From Bog-473 sp963736525 (GTDB lineage: Bacteria; Actinomycetota; Acidimicrobiia; Acidimicrobiales; RAAP-2), in contig CAVTPF010000017.1 in NCBI GenBank assembly GCA_963736525.1, positions 124,001-188,000 of the forward strand: a stretch of 64,000 nt of DNA, in the 5' to 3' direction. Under the pieces are notes generated by a model that was given only the letters and a program-made list of their open reading frames with translations, was not told where the DNA came from and ran no database searches. A program made the position numbers and the translations under genes. Of the stretch, positions 1-7,845 are shown in pieces; position 1 is the first letter of the stretch; each line of letters begins with the position of its first letter.

Positions 1-1
1 C

Positions 2-394
2 GGGGCCGAGCTCGCCTTCGCCTACGCGCAGGCGACCGTGCCGCGGTTGTGCCTGATCCTGCGCAAGGCGTTCGGCGGGGCGTACATCGTCATGGACTCA
101 CGCGGCATCGGCAACGACATCTGCGTGGCCTGGCCCGGGGCCGAGGTCGCCGTCATGGGGGCATCCGGTGCGGCGCAGATCCTCTACCGGGGGTTGGAGC
201 CGGGCCCGCGGGCCGATCGGGAGGCAGCCTACGAGGAGGCCTATCTGAACCCCTGGCCGGCCACGGAGCGCGGTCTCGTCGACCAGGTCATCGACCCGGC
301 GGACAGCCGGATCGTGCTGTGCGCGGTACTGCGTCAGCTGGGCACGAAACGGGAGTTGGTGGTGGGTCGCAAGCACGAGGCCGGTCCTCAATAG
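2..394 (+). CDS. Carboxyltransferase (beta) subunit of a biotin-dependent acyl-CoA carboxylase, 3' end only
   Basis: The frame is open from the window edge, so the gene starts upstream; 130 residues are visible of a family that usually has about 510-550. Recognisable C-terminal carboxyltransferase features are KAFGGAYIVM near residue 24, a WPGAEVAVMG segment and NPWPATERGLVDQVIDP, which matches the conserved A-x-RG-x-VD-x-VI-x-P end of propionyl/acetyl-CoA carboxylase beta subunits. The family transfers the carboxyl group from biotin to propionyl-CoA, acetyl-CoA or related acyl-CoA in the cytoplasm. The visible part does not settle the substrate. The partner biotin subunit is not in the window. 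Confidence 0.9.
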   Translation, partial: GAELAFAYAQATVPRLCLILRKAFGGAYIVMDSRGIGNDICVAWPGAEVAVMGASGAAQILYRGLEPGPRADREAAYEEAYLNPWPATERGLVDQVIDPADSRIVLCAVLRQLGTKRELVVGRKHEAGPQ

Positions 395-480
395 GCGTTC
401 TACGAGGGAGAACACAAATTGACATCAATTCGTAACGATCCTGAGGCCCATTCGACGCCGAACCGGGCAACGGATCGGGC

Positions 481-807
481 ATGATCAGCGATGTGGTCCC
501 CCCCACAGATGACGAGCTGTTCGTGCTGGAGTCCTGCCACAGCACCTGGATCTTCGACACGGATCGGATGCGGTTTCGCCGCGTCCTGAAAGGACTCGCG
601 CTGGACGTCCATGCCGCGACGACCGCGTGGCGCGCCTACTACGGGCTCGAGATCGACCCGATCTCGGAATCGTTCGTCGTGTTGCTCAACCCGGAGGGCA
701 CACGGCTGCTGCGTTCGTGGCGTCATGTTGAACACTGTCCCCAGTGCGGTGGGAATCAGACGGCAGAGCTCTCGCTCGACGAGCTGAGGGGCGCATCCCT
801 GGCCTGA
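481..807 (+). CDS. Hypothetical protein with a single CxxC pair
   Basis: A 108-residue soluble protein with no signal peptide or membrane segment, which I do not recognise. The central part (about residues 45-80) looks like an ordinary alpha/beta fold. A CPQC motif at residues 86-89 could be half of a metal site. A TTGACA hexamer lies at 419-424, but no convincing -10 box follows at normal spacing, and no strong ribosome-binding site precedes the ATG. It is convergent with the methylase gene that ends at 878. Codon use fits the neighbours, so it is probably real, but its role is unknown. Confidence 0.55.
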   Translation: MISDVVPPTDDELFVLESCHSTWIFDTDRMRFRRVLKGLALDVHAATTAWRAYYGLEIDPISESFVVLLNPEGTRLLRSWRHVEHCPQCGGNQTAELSLDELRGASLA

Positions 808-877
808 GGAAGGGCTCCCCTCCGTGAGGAGGTAGGCCACCGGCGCGATCCACGCCTCCCCGGAACCTCTGGAGACG

Positions 878-1519
878 CTACTTCCACTGCTCTCGGACGA
901 ACGCTGCGTAGGCGCCGGCCATGTGGTCAGGCAGCACGGGCGGCGTGCGACGCGTCACCCGGAGCACCGCGGCGTCGACGCGGGGCACCGGCCGGAATCC
1001 GGTCGCCGGCAGACGCCGGACGATCTCGAAGGACCACCACGGTGCCCACGTGGTCGAGAGCAGCGTGGTCGGAGGGGACGCCGCGCGTTTGCATGCCACC
1101 TCCCACTGGACCACGAGGTCGGCGCGCTGCAGCGCTCCGCCCGGCTGGTCGAGGAGGTGTCGGAGGATCGCGGTCGTCGCGCCGAAGGGGAGTGAGGCGA
1201 ACACGGAGAAGGGCCGTCGGGGGAGCCGGTAGCGAAGGACGTCGCAGCACACGACCGAGACGTTTTCTGCCCCGCGCCGACTCGCCTCGCTCCGCAGGCG
1301 TTGCGCCCAGTGCGGGTCCTTCTCCAGCGCGACGACACGGAGCCCGCGCCGGGCGAGGGCGAAGGTACACGCGCCGCGGCCCGCCCCGATCTCCACCACG
1401 AGGTCGCCCGGGTCGAAGGCCGCCTGGGCGACCAGTGTGTCGGCCAGGTCAGGCCGGAGGAAGTTCTGCCCGAGACGGCGTCGTCGCTCGTCCCGCTCCG
1501 TGCGCCTGCCCGCGGGCAC
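878..1519 (-). CDS. Erm/KsgA-type rRNA adenine N6-methyltransferase
   Basis: The RrnaAD family dimethylates adenine in rRNA using S-adenosylmethionine; Erm members act on 23S A2058 and give macrolide-lincosamide resistance. The 213-residue product has the N-terminal LGQNFL signature (16-21), SAM-binding EIGAGRGACT (43-52), the acidic EKD (66-68), CCDV with D93, and FRPVPRVDAAVLRV (175-188). The catalytic NLPF/Y motif reads SLPFG at 109-113, so the usual Asn is Ser. It is shorter than typical Erm (about 245-260), lacking much of the C-terminal helical domain, as in short mycobacterial Erm proteins. The start is GTG. It lies 63 bp downstream of the CtaG-like gene on the same strand. KsgA is less likely because of the QNFL pattern and small size. 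Confidence 0.8.
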   Translation of the reverse strand: MPAGRRTERDERRRRLGQNFLRPDLADTLVAQAAFDPGDLVVEIGAGRGACTFALARRGLRVVALEKDPHWAQRLRSEASRRGAENVSVVCCDVLRYRLPRRPFSVFASLPFGATTAILRHLLDQPGGALQRADLVVQWEVACKRAASPPTTLLSTTWAPWWSFEIVRRLPATGFRPVPRVDAAVLRVTRRTPPVLPDHMAGAYAAFVREQWK

Positions 1520-1582
1520 GGACCGTCACCATGTTGCCCATGCCGATCATTGTGCCCCGCGACGATGCCGGCGCGCCATCAC

Positions 1583-2455
1583 TCACCCCGTGGCCGAGGG
1601 ACCCGGCCACCCCGTCCGCCGCTGGCGGCGGTCGGCTCTCTCTATCTCGCGCTCGACGTCGGTCCACAAGAGGGGCTCCGCGTCCTCACCCGTCGTCTCG
1701 GCCGCCTGGGCGCGGGTCATGATCACGAAGGCAACCGTCCACAGCACGGCGATCGTGCTGAGCTTGGCCAGGAAGCCGGCCAGCTGCTGATCGAGGAGCG
1801 GCGACAGGCCCACGACGGTGCCGGTATGGGAGAAGGTGGGATAGAGGGAGTGCCGGGCGAAGATCCACACGATGGAGAGGAAGCTCGGCACGATCGACTG
1901 GACGATGAGGTACCCGCCCCGGCCCAACGCCGAGAGCCGCGGCGCCCCCGGGAGCTCGGTCAGGACGGGCGCCCAGAGTACGAATCCCGAGGCGAGCACG
2001 ACGAGCTCAATGACGACCCGGGCCGCGTCGGAGCGTGCGGCGAGGCTCACCGCGCCGGTCGTCAGGGTGCCGACCGCCACGACGGTGACGATGGCGACCG
2101 CGGGCAGCGGCCGAGTGATCACCCGCAGCAGGGCGTCCACCACGGTGGGCCGGGTCAGCCGGGCGATGACCGGCCGCGGCGTCCCCAGCACCAGGAGCGG
2201 CGGCACGGCCAGCGTCAACAGCAGCCGCTGGAGCACCAGGGCCACCAGCAACCAGTGGGCGGCCAGGTCGCCGAGCGGCCAGGTCACGGCGACGGCGAGC
2301 ACGACGACGCCGCCCAGGAAGAGGGCCTGCTGCCGCCTGGTCGCCCCGTAGCCCTCGTGCCGGGTCGCCCACACGTACAGCGCCACGAGGGCCGGGAAGG
2401 CGAGGAGCCAGACCAGGTGCAGGTGCCAGTCGAAGGGATGTGACACGGCGATCAC
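1583..2455 (-). CDS. CtaG-like cytochrome c oxidase assembly membrane protein (Caa3_CtaG family)
   Basis: A 290-residue polytopic membrane protein. Hydrophobic segments lie near residues 12-30, 44-62, 68-93, 118-138, 148-166, 183-203 and 222-247, with a charged C-terminal tail. The N-terminal His cluster (HPFDWHLH, about 6-13) suits metal handling. Caa3_CtaG proteins assist maturation of the copper centres of haem-copper oxidases. No oxidase genes are in the window, so the role is inferred from family resemblance only. The GTG start lies 29 bp from the divergent pafBC start, leaving almost no separate promoter space. Confidence 0.8.
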   Translation of the reverse strand: MIAVSHPFDWHLHLVWLLAFPALVALYVWATRHEGYGATRRQQALFLGGVVVLAVAVTWPLGDLAAHWLLVALVLQRLLLTLAVPPLLVLGTPRPVIARLTRPTVVDALLRVITRPLPAVAIVTVVAVGTLTTGAVSLAARSDAARVVIELVVLASGFVLWAPVLTELPGAPRLSALGRGGYLIVQSIVPSFLSIVWIFARHSLYPTFSHTGTVVGLSPLLDQQLAGFLAKLSTIAVLWTVAFVIMTRAQAAETTGEDAEPLLWTDVEREIERADRRQRRTGWPGPSATG

Positions 2456-2471
2456 GTGAGGGCGGCCGCCG

Positions 2472-2477
2472 TAGTCT
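2472..2477 (+). promoter_or_regulatory. -10 box for leaderless pafBC transcript
   Basis: TAGTCT ends 7 nt before the ATG at 2485. The ten-base string TAGTCTCTAG around it recurs in front of gpsA. No -35 consensus is visible. Confidence 0.5.
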
Positions 2478-2484
2478 CTAGGCG

Positions 2485-4440
2485 ATGGAGGCGCCCACCA
2501 AACTCGACCGGCTGGAGCGCGTCACGGATCTCGTCCTCGTGCTCCTCGACACTCGGCAGCCGTTGACGCTCGACGCCATCGCGCACCAGGTCCCCGGCTA
2601 CCCCACGGAGCACTCGGCGCGTCGACAGGCGTTCGAGCGGGACAAGCGCCTCCTGCGCGACGAGGGCATTCCCGTCCTGACGCAGCGGCTGCCGGGTCAC
2701 GAGCAGTACGGGTACCTGATCGATCGAGAGTCGTTCTACCTGCCCGACCTCGATCTCGAGCCTTCCGAACAGGTCGCGCTCCACCTCGCCGTTGCCGGCG
2801 TCCACCTGGGCGATCCTAGTGGCCGCGATGCGTTGCTGAAGCTGGGCGCCGCGGGACTGGGCGACGTCCGTCCGATCGCGTCGATGGTGCCCCCGGCAGC
2901 GCTCATCGAGTTGTTCGAGGCCGTGCGGACCCGGGCGACGTCGACCTTCACCTATCGCGCCGAGACGCGGCGCGTCGCCCCCGTCGGGCTGTGGTTCCGC
3001 TTCGGCCACTGGTACCTGGTGGCCTGGGATCTCGACCGGGCCGCGGTGCGCACCTTCCGCGTCGATCGCATCGAGGGCGCGGTGTCACGGGGCGAGGCCG
3101 GCGACGCCGAGGTGCCCGAGGACGTCGACGTCGAGGCAGCCCTGCCCGACGAGCCCTGGGAGGCGGAGGGAGCGGACCGGGTGGAGATGCGGATCCGGGT
3201 CGACGCGCTCGAGGCTCGCCGGGTGACCGACGAGGTGGGCCAGGACAAGGTGGTGCGGCGACTCGAGGACGGATCGGTCGAGCTCGTGCTCGGCGTGTCG
3301 TCCTTTGCCTCCATCCGGTTCTGGGTGCTGGGTCTTCTCGACCATGTGACGGTCCTGGAGCCGCCCGCCTTCCGGGAGGAGCTCGTTGCCTGGCTCACGG
3401 CGCTCATGGCGCCCACGGCTCCGGTGCCGCCGCTGCCGCCGGTTGTCAGGGCGCCGGTGCCGTCGAGCGACGGCACGGCGCCGCCAGCCAGGGGATCCGC
3501 ACCCGGAGCGGAGACGAGCCGACGCCTGCGGCGACTCCTGGCCGTGGTCGGCTGGCTGGCCCAGGTCGGGGAGGCGCCCATCGACGAGGCGGCGCGGCGC
3601 TTCGGCATGAGCCAGAAGGAGCTCGTCGCCGAGTTGGAGCTTGCCGCGTGCTGCGGCACGCCGCCGTACACGCCGGACACACTCATGGAGATAGAGGTGT
3701 CGGAGCACTCCGTCCGAGCCTTTCTCCCCGCGGAGTACGCGCGCCCGCGCCGGCTGACCCCGGCCGAGGGCTTCGCCGTGGCCGCGTCGGCGAGGCTGTT
3801 GCTGGGCGTCCCGGGATCGGACGACGACGCCCTCCGGCGTGCCCTGGCCAAGCTCGACGCGGCACTGGGCTCGCGCGAGGTCGTCGGGCTGGACGTCGAT
3901 GCCCCCGAGCACCTGGCCGTGGTGCGGGACGCGGTGGAGTCGGGCACCGCCCTCCAGATCGACTACCACTCCGGCTCCCGTGACGAGCTGACCACGAGGA
4001 CCGTGGAGCCGGTGCAGGTGGTCACCATCGACGGCCACTGGTATCTCGATGCGTACTGTCACCGGGCCGGTGACATGCGCCGATTCCGGGTGGACCGGAT
4101 CGGCGCCGTTCGCATGGTGGACCGTCCCGGCGAGCCGGCCGTCGTGCGCGCCAGGCCGATGGAGGAGATGTTCGTGCCCGGCCCGGGCGCGCTCGAGGTC
4201 CACCTGCGGCTGGGACCGGATGTGCAGTGGGTGCCCGAGTCCGTGCCCGTGCGGGCCGTGGAGCGCAGCGCGGACGGCTCCGTTACCGACGTCATCCTCG
4301 ACGTATCCGGCATGGCCTGGTTCGAGCGGCTCCTGCTCCAACTCGGACCGGGCGCCCGAGTGGTCAGCCCGCCCGAGCTGACCGGGCTGTCGGCCGATGC
4401 GGCCCGCCGGGTGCTGGCGCGCTACGGGGCCGAAGCCTGA
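2485..4440 (+). CDS. pafBC: Fused PafB-PafC type WYL-domain transcriptional regulator
   Basis: PafBC is a heterodimeric (sometimes fused) WYL regulator that activates the LexA-independent DNA-damage response in actinobacteria. This 651-residue protein holds both halves. Half 1 has a winged helix (about 8-65) and a WYL domain (about 150-200, with GHWYLVAWD and FRVDRI). A Pro/Ala/Ser-rich linker (about 310-345) follows. Half 2 has a second helix-turn-helix (about 348-385) and WYL domain (about 505-540, GHWYLDAY and FRVDRI). It is not beside proteasome or tatAC genes, its usual company. Its start is 29 bp from the divergent ctaG-like start. WYL domains are thought to sense a nucleic-acid ligand. 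Confidence 0.87.
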   Translation: MEAPTKLDRLERVTDLVLVLLDTRQPLTLDAIAHQVPGYPTEHSARRQAFERDKRLLRDEGIPVLTQRLPGHEQYGYLIDRESFYLPDLDLEPSEQVALHLAVAGVHLGDPSGRDALLKLGAAGLGDVRPIASMVPPAALIELFEAVRTRATSTFTYRAETRRVAPVGLWFRFGHWYLVAWDLDRAAVRTFRVDRIEGAVSRGEAGDAEVPEDVDVEAALPDEPWEAEGADRVEMRIRVDALEARRVTDEVGQDKVVRRLEDGSVELVLGVSSFASIRFWVLGLLDHVTVLEPPAFREELVAWLTALMAPTAPVPPLPPVVRAPVPSSDGTAPPARGSAPGAETSRRLRRLLAVVGWLAQVGEAPIDEAARRFGMSQKELVAELELAACCGTPPYTPDTLMEIEVSEHSVRAFLPAEYARPRRLTPAEGFAVAASARLLLGVPGSDDDALRRALAKLDAALGSREVVGLDVDAPEHLAVVRDAVESGTALQIDYHSGSRDELTTRTVEPVQVVTIDGHWYLDAYCHRAGDMRRFRVDRIGAVRMVDRPGEPAVVRARPMEEMFVPGPGALEVHLRLGPDVQWVPESVPVRAVERSADGSVTDVILDVSGMAWFERLLLQLGPGARVVSPPELTGLSADAARRVLARYGAEA

Positions 4441-4483
4441 GGCGGCCCGATCGCCGGCTGCGCCGATGGCCGAGAGCTGCAGT

Positions 4484-4489
4484 TAGCCT
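4484..4489 (+). promoter_or_regulatory. -10 box before the Ddn-like gene
   Basis: TAGCCT ends 8 nt before the ATG at 4498, consistent with a leaderless or nearly leaderless transcript. Confidence 0.4.
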
Positions 4490-4497
4490 CACAGACC

Positions 4498-4914
4498 ATG
4501 AGCCAGAGCGACGACTTCAACCGCGGGGTGGTCGAGGAATTCCGCGCCAACCACGGTACGGTGCAGGGCCCGTTCGCCGGCGCCCCGCTCGTGCTGCTGA
4601 CGACGACCGGGGCCAAGTCGGGCCAGAGGCGCGTGAACCCCGTCATGGGCCTCGAAGACGGCGGCACACTCTACGTGTTCGCCTCCAAGGCCGGCGCCCC
4701 GACCAACCCCGACTGGTACCACAACCTGCTGGCCAACCCACAGGTCGGGGTTGAGTTCGGGGACGAACAATTCGACGCCGTCGCCACGCCGGTGACCGGG
4801 CCCGAGCGGGACCGCCTGTACGCCACGCAGGTGGAGCGGTTTTCCGGCTTCGGCGACTACCAGAAGGCCACCGACCGGGTGATCCCCGTCGTGGAACTGC
4901 GCCGCCGCACCTGA
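4498..4914 (+). CDS. Deazaflavin (F420)-dependent nitroreductase-family protein, Ddn-like
   Basis: A 138-residue split-barrel protein of the Ddn/F420H2-dependent quinone reductase family. Diagnostic segments are LLTTTGAKSGQRRVNPVM (about 31-48), GGTLYVFASKAGAPTNPDWYHNL (about 55-77) and NPQVGVEFG (about 79-87). Such enzymes use reduced F420 to reduce quinones or xenobiotics in the cytoplasm or at the membrane face. cofC at 8.8-9.4 kb shows that the organism makes F420. The physiological substrate cannot be read from the sequence. It stands alone between pafBC and the mobilization genes. Confidence 0.88.
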   Translation: MSQSDDFNRGVVEEFRANHGTVQGPFAGAPLVLLTTTGAKSGQRRVNPVMGLEDGGTLYVFASKAGAPTNPDWYHNLLANPQVGVEFGDEQFDAVATPVTGPERDRLYATQVERFSGFGDYQKATDRVIPVVELRRRT

Positions 4915-4965
4915 ACCGGCGACCGTTCACCGTGGGCACGGACGGTGGGCGAGAGGAGCCGGGGC

Positions 4966-6336
4966 ATGCTCGGGTTCCACGGGGTGGGGCGGGACGGGGC
5001 CGACTACTACCTGTCCGACCCGGCCCGCGAGGTGCCGGTGCCCTTGCCGGGCCGCTGGAGCGGGACGGCGGCGACCGGGCTCGGGCTGGTGGGCCCGCTC
5101 CGACCGCAGGAGTTCCGCACCATGCTCGAGGGAATTCATCCGCGAACCGGGCTGGCACTGGGAACGGGCCGGGCCGCCGTGGCCGGCTTCGACCTCACGT
5201 TCAGCACCCCCAAGTCGGCCAGCGTGCTGTTCGCCCTCGGCGGCCCTGAGGCGGCGAGCCTCGTCGTCGACGCCCACCTGCAGGCGGTGGCCGGCGCGTT
5301 GTCCTACCTCGAGCGGCACGCGCTTTCATCGGCGCGGCGGTCGGGACACGAGCGTCTCGCCGTGGCGACCACCGGGATGATCGCCGGCCAGTTCACCCAC
5401 GCCGTCAACCGCAACAACGATCCCCACGTGCACAGCCATGTCGTCATGGCAAACCTCGTTCACGGTGTGGACGGCCGTTGGAGCGCGTGCGACCGCCGGG
5501 GGATCGCCGCCCACCGCCAAGCGGCGTCGGCTGTCTATGACGCGCACCTGCGCGCCGTGCTCACCGCTGCCCTCGGCGTCCGCTGGGCCGGTGGTCCGGG
5601 CCGTCCGGCCGAGGTGGTGGGTGTCCCGCCCGAGCTGCTCGGCGAGTTCTCGTCGCGCGCCGCGGACATCCGCCGCCGGCGGCACGAGGTCGGCGCGCGC
5701 TCCATGCGGGGTGCTCGCATCGCGTGGGCCGCCACCCGGCCCGCCAAGGAACCCGCCGCCCCGTACCGAGAGCTCACCCGTGAGTGGGAGCGGCGCGCCA
5801 GTGCCGCCGGTCGCCCCGAACTCGAGCTGCGCGCCCCGCCGGCTCCGGATCGGCCCCTGCTCGACGAGCACCGCTTCGCCTCCGTCATCTCCTTGACCCC
5901 CCACGGCGGGGCCCGGCGGCGCGACGTGGTGGCCGGCTTCGGTGCGGCGGCACCTGACGGCATCGCGGCCGATGCCCTGGAGCGCCTCGTGGACCGGTGG
6001 GTGCCGCCGGCCCCGGCTGGAGTGGCCGAGCCGATCCATTGGCGCCGCGACGTCGTGCCGGCCGGCCACGTGCTGCGCGTGCTCGGGCCCCGACCGCTCC
6101 GTCCCGCCGACCACGAGGTGTGGGTCGGCGCGGCCGCCGAGATCGCCGCCTTCCGGAGTCGATGGGGGCTGACCCACTCGCCCGAGCCTCTCGGCGAGGC
6201 GGGGCCGCGGAGCCTCTCGTCGCTGCCGGCGGCGCGGTTGGCCGATCACGTCCGCACGGCGCGTCACCTGACAGAGGCGCGGGCCCGCCTCGGTCTGCGC
6301 GAGCCGTCCGCCGTCGAGCTCAGCCTGGGTCGATGA
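4966..6336 (+). CDS. MobF-type (TrwC) relaxase domain protein without helicase
   Basis: MobF relaxases nick oriT with a catalytic Tyr and carry the strand into the recipient. The N-terminus has GADYYLSD with tandem Tyr at 14-15, as in TrwC/TraI, then SFSTPKS-like FSTPKSASVLF. The three-His metal motif falls at H145, H154 and H156 in DPHVHSHVV. ATG 4966 is chosen because AGGAG lies 8 nt upstream; a GTG at 4945 is possible. At 456 residues it covers the relaxase domain and about 200 further residues, but has no Walker A or other RecD-like helicase motifs, which plasmid MobF proteins normally carry. It is convergent with the coupling ATPase, 9 bp apart. It is probably part of a mobilizable element or its remnant. 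Confidence 0.85.
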   Translation: MLGFHGVGRDGADYYLSDPAREVPVPLPGRWSGTAATGLGLVGPLRPQEFRTMLEGIHPRTGLALGTGRAAVAGFDLTFSTPKSASVLFALGGPEAASLVVDAHLQAVAGALSYLERHALSSARRSGHERLAVATTGMIAGQFTHAVNRNNDPHVHSHVVMANLVHGVDGRWSACDRRGIAAHRQAASAVYDAHLRAVLTAALGVRWAGGPGRPAEVVGVPPELLGEFSSRAADIRRRRHEVGARSMRGARIAWAATRPAKEPAAPYRELTREWERRASAAGRPELELRAPPAPDRPLLDEHRFASVISLTPHGGARRRDVVAGFGAAAPDGIAADALERLVDRWVPPAPAGVAEPIHWRRDVVPAGHVLRVLGPRPLRPADHEVWVGAAAEIAAFRSRWGLTHSPEPLGEAGPRSLSSLPAARLADHVRTARHLTEARARLGLREPSAVELSLGR

Positions 6337-6345
6337 CCGCCGTGG

Positions 6346-7845
6346 TCAGCGGCCACGGCTCGACGGCTCCCCACTCGCCCGCTCCCGGCTCGACGGCTCC
6401 CCACTCGCCCGCTCCCGGCCCGCCGGCTCCCCACTCGCCCGCTCCTGGCCCGCCGGCTCCCGGGAGGCGTGCTCACGCACGGTCGCAGAGGTGATGTCGC
6501 GCCAAGGCGGGTGCACGTGCGACGGCGTGAGGGTGGCCTCCTCCACCTCCTTGTGCGGCCCGAGCACCAGCGCGCGACCCGGCGTACCCCGGGCCAGCGC
6601 GTCGACGGGAAGGCGGGCCTGTCGCGAGGGACCAACCGAGGTGGAGGGGCGGATGCGGCCCCAGCGGTCGACGGCACGGTTGATCGTCGTCGCCACGACC
6701 TCCCGATCCCCCGCCAAGGCGCTGATGTCGCGGAGCGTCGACGTGTCGGCGATGCCGCGCAGGACGACCGTCGCGCCGAAGAGCGAGAGGAATCCGTCCG
6801 CCGCCGGACCCCACCGCCCGCGTGCCTGGGAGAGGTCCTGCAGGCAGGCGAGCACCAGGAGCCCCTGCCCGGCACCTTCACTGACCATGGCCGGAAGATC
6901 CGGAATGGGTGCGATGTTGGCCACCTCGTCGAGCGCGAGCAGCGTGGGCGGTCTTCCATACCCGTCGCGGGCCCCGGCATAGGCGGCGTCGCGCACGTCG
7001 CCGATGGCGGCCACCACGAGCGGGGCGAACTGTCGCTGCCGTCTCCCGGTCGCGCACACGTACAGCGTGTTGGGCCCGTCGCAGAAGGCATCGAGATCGA
7101 GGGGCGAAGCCGCCGTCGACGACAGGGCCTCCTGGGTGCGGTACGCGGCCAGCACACCCGATGCCGTGGACCAGATGCCTGACTGCTCCCTGGGGTCCGT
7201 GGCCACGATCCCGGCGAGCAAATCGGTCGCCGGTGTGTCCTCACCCGTGCCCGATGCGAGAATTTCGAGGGCTGGTACGCCATTGTGGCGGTCGATCCAG
7301 CGGAGGACGTCGGACATCGGGAGCTCCGCTACGGCGGCGGCGTGCAGCAGCGTGGAGAGGAGTGCGCCGGCGCGTTCGGTCCAATGGTGCTCGCCGGCGC
7401 GCACACCGTTCAGGCGGCTGGCACCGACCATCGCGTCGGCCGTCATGACGGCCGCGTCCCACCGCGACGCGGTCGCGAGAGGCGACCACCCCACACGTTC
7501 GACACCGCGGGGGCACTCGATCTCCCCGCTGGGGTCGTAGAGGAAGGCCCAGCCGTCGGCGCTGCGCGACGATGCGGTGGCGCGCATGACATCGGGCTTG
7601 GTCGACGTCGAGACGACCGCCCCGTCCCACAGCAAAATATTGGGTATGACCAGGGAAGATGTCTTGCCCGATCGGGGTGGGCCCAACACCAGGGTCGAGC
7701 ACTCCGCGCCGGACCACATCCATCCGTGATTTCCGTTCCCAACATAGATGCTGTGGCGCGCGGCGCGGTGGACCTCGCGAAGTGCTGCTGTCGATATCAG
7801 GCACGGATCGAGTGTCTCGACATGATCGTGAGAGTGGTGTTCCAT
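6346..7845 (-). CDS. VirD4/TraG-type coupling ATPase lacking membrane helices
   Basis: Type IV coupling proteins are hexameric ATPases that link a relaxosome to a secretion channel. This 499-residue protein has Walker A GPPRSGKT (55-62), the following SSLVIPNIL, a Walker B region LLALDEVANIAPIPDLP (about 300-318) and LQDLSQARGRWG (about 335-347), all typical of TraG/VirD4. The usual N-terminal transmembrane segments are absent; the protein begins with a His/Asp-rich stretch. The C-terminus (about 462-499) is made of ten-residue repeats (RERASGEPAG/SS) encoded by 30-bp repeats. With the relaxase it forms a two-gene mobilization module. No other transfer genes are in the window. Confidence 0.85.
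   Translation of the reverse strand: MEHHSHDHVETLDPCLISTAALREVHRAARHSIYVGNGNHGWMWSGAECSTLVLGPPRSGKTSSLVIPNILLWDGAVVSTSTKPDVMRATASSRSADGWAFLYDPSGEIECPRGVERVGWSPLATASRWDAAVMTADAMVGASRLNGVRAGEHHWTERAGALLSTLLHAAAVAELPMSDVLRWIDRHNGVPALEILASGTGEDTPATDLLAGIVATDPREQSGIWSTASGVLAAYRTQEALSSTAASPLDLDAFCDGPNTLYVCATGRRQRQFAPLVVAAIGDVRDAAYAGARDGYGRPPTLLALDEVANIAPIPDLPAMVSEGAGQGLLVLACLQDLSQARGRWGPAADGFLSLFGATVVLRGIADTSTLRDISALAGDREVVATTINRAVDRWGRIRPSTSVGPSRQARLPVDALARGTPGRALVLGPHKEVEEATLTPSHVHPPWRDITSATVREHASREPAGQERASGEPAGRERASGEPSSRERASGEPSSRGR
6357..6461. repeat. 30-bp tandem repeat in the coupling-protein gene
   Basis: Units at 6357-6386, 6387-6416 and 6417-6446 plus a partial fourth. Units 1 and 2 are identical; unit 3 differs at a few bases. 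Each encodes ten residues of the C-terminal Arg/Glu/Ser/Gly tail. Confidence 0.9.

Noticed and set aside
419..424. TTGACA as a sigma-70 promoter for the gene at 481
   Set aside because: No -10 box at 16-18 bp spacing; kept only as a remark.
1042..2443. Long plus-strand open frames across the methylase and CtaG-like genes
   Set aside because: Arg/Gly/Pro-rich shadow translations of high-GC DNA, antisense to genes with clear family motifs.
3085..4341. Minus-strand open frame of over 400 codons opposite pafBC
   Set aside because: Composition is low-complexity His/Gly/Arg, and the plus strand encodes a convincing regulator.
6357..6461. CRISPR-like array
   Set aside because: Repeats are head-to-tail without spacers and in frame within a coding sequence.
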